Source: CAZHOV01 sp964534315
GTDB taxonomy: Bacteria > Bacteroidota > Bacteroidia > Chitinophagales > Saprospiraceae
Reading direction: 5' to 3'
Assembly (NCBI GenBank): GCA_964534315.1
Contig: CAZHOV010000045.1
Coordinates: 1 to 33,390, forward strand
Length of the DNA: 33,390 bases
Part shown: positions 32,403 through 33,390 of the stretch, in pieces
How the letters are laid out: each line of letters begins with the position of its first letter
Numbering within the stretch: position 1 is the first letter of the stretch
The notes under the pieces: model-generated
What the model was told of the DNA's origin: nothing
Databases searched by the model: none
Seen by the model: the letters and a program-made list of their open reading frames with translations, nothing else
Program-made: the position numbers and the translations under genes

Positions 32403-32430
32403 GGTGTTTGGTGTTTGGTGTTTGGTGTTT
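32403..32430 (-). repeat. Four tandem copies of a heptamer directly upstream of the SRAP start codon
   Basis: GGTGTTT is repeated four times without error at 32403-32430, read on the coding strand as AAACACC next to the ATG (32400-32402). The repeat is where a ribosome would bind and is prone to slippage. A change in copy number would alter the leader by 7 bases without changing the protein. It could also simply be a neutral microsatellite. Confidence 0.85.
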
Positions 32431-32511
32431 GGTAAGATAAAATTTTTTTAAAAAAAGCAGTGACGAATTTTTAAAAGGTGGTCTTTTATTCAACAAAATA
32501 AAAATAGATAA

Positions 32512-32901
32512 ATGGAGAAAATAACGTCCAGATATTCACAAGAAGAGTTACTTGAATTCAAGACATTAATTGAACATAAGCTCGAGAAAGAACGAAAGCA
32601 GTTAACTTCTTTTATGAAACAATTAGAAGAGACTTCTGAAAATAATCAGGGAGACCATGGAGCCGATTGGTTAGATGACAGTAGCAATAGCGAGACTATC
32701 AGTTATTTAAATAATTCTATTGTCCGGCTCCGGAAACATATCGTCTCCCTGGAAAATGCCTTGAAACGAATTGAAAATAAATCCTTTGGAATATGTGTCG
32801 TCACCGGAAAGTTAATAGACAAAAAACGGCTTTTGGCCGTTCCGACCACGACCAAATCTATTGAAGGAAAAGACCTGGAGGCACGATCACAGCGAGTTTA
32901 A
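32512..32901 (+). CDS. DksA/TraR-family protein lacking most zinc-finger cysteines
   Basis: A 129-residue cytoplasmic protein. Residues about 8-45 form an N-terminal coiled-coil arm (EELLEFKTLIEHKLEKERKQ), followed by an acidic tip-like stretch (DHGADWLDDSSNSE, 48-61), a second helix, and the C-terminal DksA fold. In DksA the zinc site reads C-x-x-C then C-x-x-C. Here only Cys95 of FGICVVTGKL remains; the second position is Thr98, and the last pair (VPTTTKSIEGK) has none. The sequence keeps the rest of the fold (GKLIDKKRLLAVP). Zinc-less forms with this CxVTGKLI pattern are common in Bacteroidota, so this is a lineage trait and not decay. The protein likely binds the RNA polymerase secondary channel, by family analogy. 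It stands alone between the divergent SRAP gene and a non-coding region. Confidence 0.85.
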   Translation: MEKITSRYSQEELLEFKTLIEHKLEKERKQLTSFMKQLEETSENNQGDHGADWLDDSSNSETISYLNNSIVRLRKHIVSLENALKRIENKSFGICVVTGKLIDKKRLLAVPTTTKSIEGKDLEARSQRV

Positions 32902-32902
32902 A

Positions 32903-33047
32903 TTTAACTTAACGTGGGGTTTGACTTCAATAAAATAGAAAATACGTTCCTGCGCCCTTTATCCCTGAAAGCTGGCGTTGGCCGGATAGTTTTTTCTAAA
33001 TATTGATGATCAACATATAAATATTCGAACCTCACGTTAACATTAAA
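32903..33047. repeat. Imperfect terminal inverted repeat pair, possible small MITE-like element
   Basis: TTTAACTTAACGTGGGGTTTG at 32903-32923 is mirrored by CGAACCTCACGTTAACATTAAA at 33026-33047, allowing one indel and a few mismatches. The core AACGTGGGGTTTG and its mirror AACGTGAGGTTCG agree at 11 of 13 bases. The 102 bases between hold no coding frame. This layout fits a small non-autonomous element or a long imperfect hairpin just after the DksA-like gene. No target-site duplication was verified. Confidence 0.4.
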
Positions 33048-33096
33048 CTAACGAAGCTCAAAACAGATTCGGAGAAGGTGTCCTTGTTTTTCAAGT

Positions 33097-33308
33097 AAGC
33101 GCGTAGCGATTACAACCTCTGTAGCCCAATTTATGAGGCCAATTGATCAGGCGCGTAGCGACTGGCACCTCCAAGGGTAGATTGATGTATTTCCATTGAC
33201 CATATCCACATTTTTTGGAGCATCATCCTTCTGTTTGGTGTCAGTCCCTATGGGCCTGAACTATTTCGGTATATCTTTTTCTACGGAGGTTAAAATCGCT
33301 ACGCGCTT
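33097..33308. repeat. Two ~73-base intergenic repeat copies in inverted orientation
   Basis: Copy A (33097-33169) and the reverse complement of copy B (33237-33308) both begin AAGCGCGTAGCGATT. They match at 25 of 28 bases up to GTAG, differ in a middle part of about 22 bases, and match again at 18 of 22 bases at the end (CAGGC...GACTG...CACC). Within copy A the GCGCGTAGCGA core occurs a second time at 33151-33161. The pair can form a long hairpin. It resembles a dispersed intergenic repeat family, but other copies cannot be checked here. Confidence 0.65.
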
Positions 33309-33341
33309 TGGGTTTTAAGGACAAAAATTATATTCTTATTG

Positions 33342-33368
33342 AAAACTACGGAAAACGTAGTTTTTTTT
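33342..33368 (+). terminator. Strong Rho-independent terminator
   Basis: AAAACTACG (33342-33350) and CGTAGTTTT (33356-33364) form a perfect 9-bp stem with loop GAAAA, and T residues continue to 33368. On the plus strand it would end transcripts crossing the repeat region, either read-through from the DksA-like gene or a separate non-coding RNA. Confidence 0.75.
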
Positions 33369-33390
33369 AAAAAGTGAAATAAAACATATT

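Noticed and set aside
32440..32470. A/T palindrome TTTTTTTAAAAAAA as a terminator
   Set aside because: It lies between two divergent gene starts, has no GC pairs and is more likely promoter-type AT-rich DNA.
33097..33308. CRISPR-like repeats
   Set aside because: The copies are inverted, only two in number, and diverged; there is no regular spacer pattern or cas gene.

Overview
The window looks like chromosomal DNA of a Bacteroidota bacterium, most likely of the Saprospiria type. The reasons are two PorP/SprF-family outer-membrane proteins, two very large secreted proteins ending in a gliding-motility-associated (CHU_C, type IX secretion type B) sorting domain, PKD, SprB-like and HYR-like surface repeats, the near absence of Shine-Dalgarno sequences, and a DksA-like protein of the zinc-less form common in Bacteroidota. 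The genus cannot be fixed by eye. No tRNA, rRNA, CRISPR array or intact insertion sequence was seen.

Layout. 1-384: the tail of a broken or truncated gene. 385-1386: a PorP/SprF protein. 1431-9289 (minus strand): a five-gene block read from right to left, comprising an ECF sigma factor, a membrane protein with an anti-sigma-like N-terminus and periplasmic TPR-like helices, a papain-type cysteine peptidase, a caspase homologue that has lost both catalytic residues, and a 1035-residue caspase with an intact His-Cys dyad. 9519-25983 (plus strand, divergent from the sigma operon): a surface-protein block with a small FN3-like secreted protein, a 2959-residue multidomain CHU_C protein, a second PorP/SprF protein and a 1771-residue PKD/CHU_C protein. 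26004-28075 (minus): a small coiled-coil protein and an unusual secreted protein with four YP repeats and a Tyr/Trp/His-rich core. 28436-31681 (plus): a large secreted BNR/Asp-box propeller protein. 31722-32402 (minus): an SRAP (YedK/HMCES) protein. 32512-32901 (plus): the DksA-like protein. 32902-33390: non-coding, with two different inverted-repeat structures and a strong intrinsic terminator.

How it may work together. Inference: the ECF sigma and its membrane partner sense an envelope signal and control an exported cysteine-protease set. The papain-like enzyme and the dead caspase carry the same C-terminal/N-terminal accessory module, and the dead and live caspases are adjacent, which suggests an enzyme, adaptor and regulator arrangement outside the cytoplasm. 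The divergent surface-protein block shares the promoter region of the sigma gene and might be under the same control. This cassette is the best candidate for an undescribed system in the window. A second notable observation is an out-of-frame duplicate of the last 38 residues of the CHU_C sorting domain just after the 2959-residue gene, which looks like a fossil of C-terminal domain exchange.
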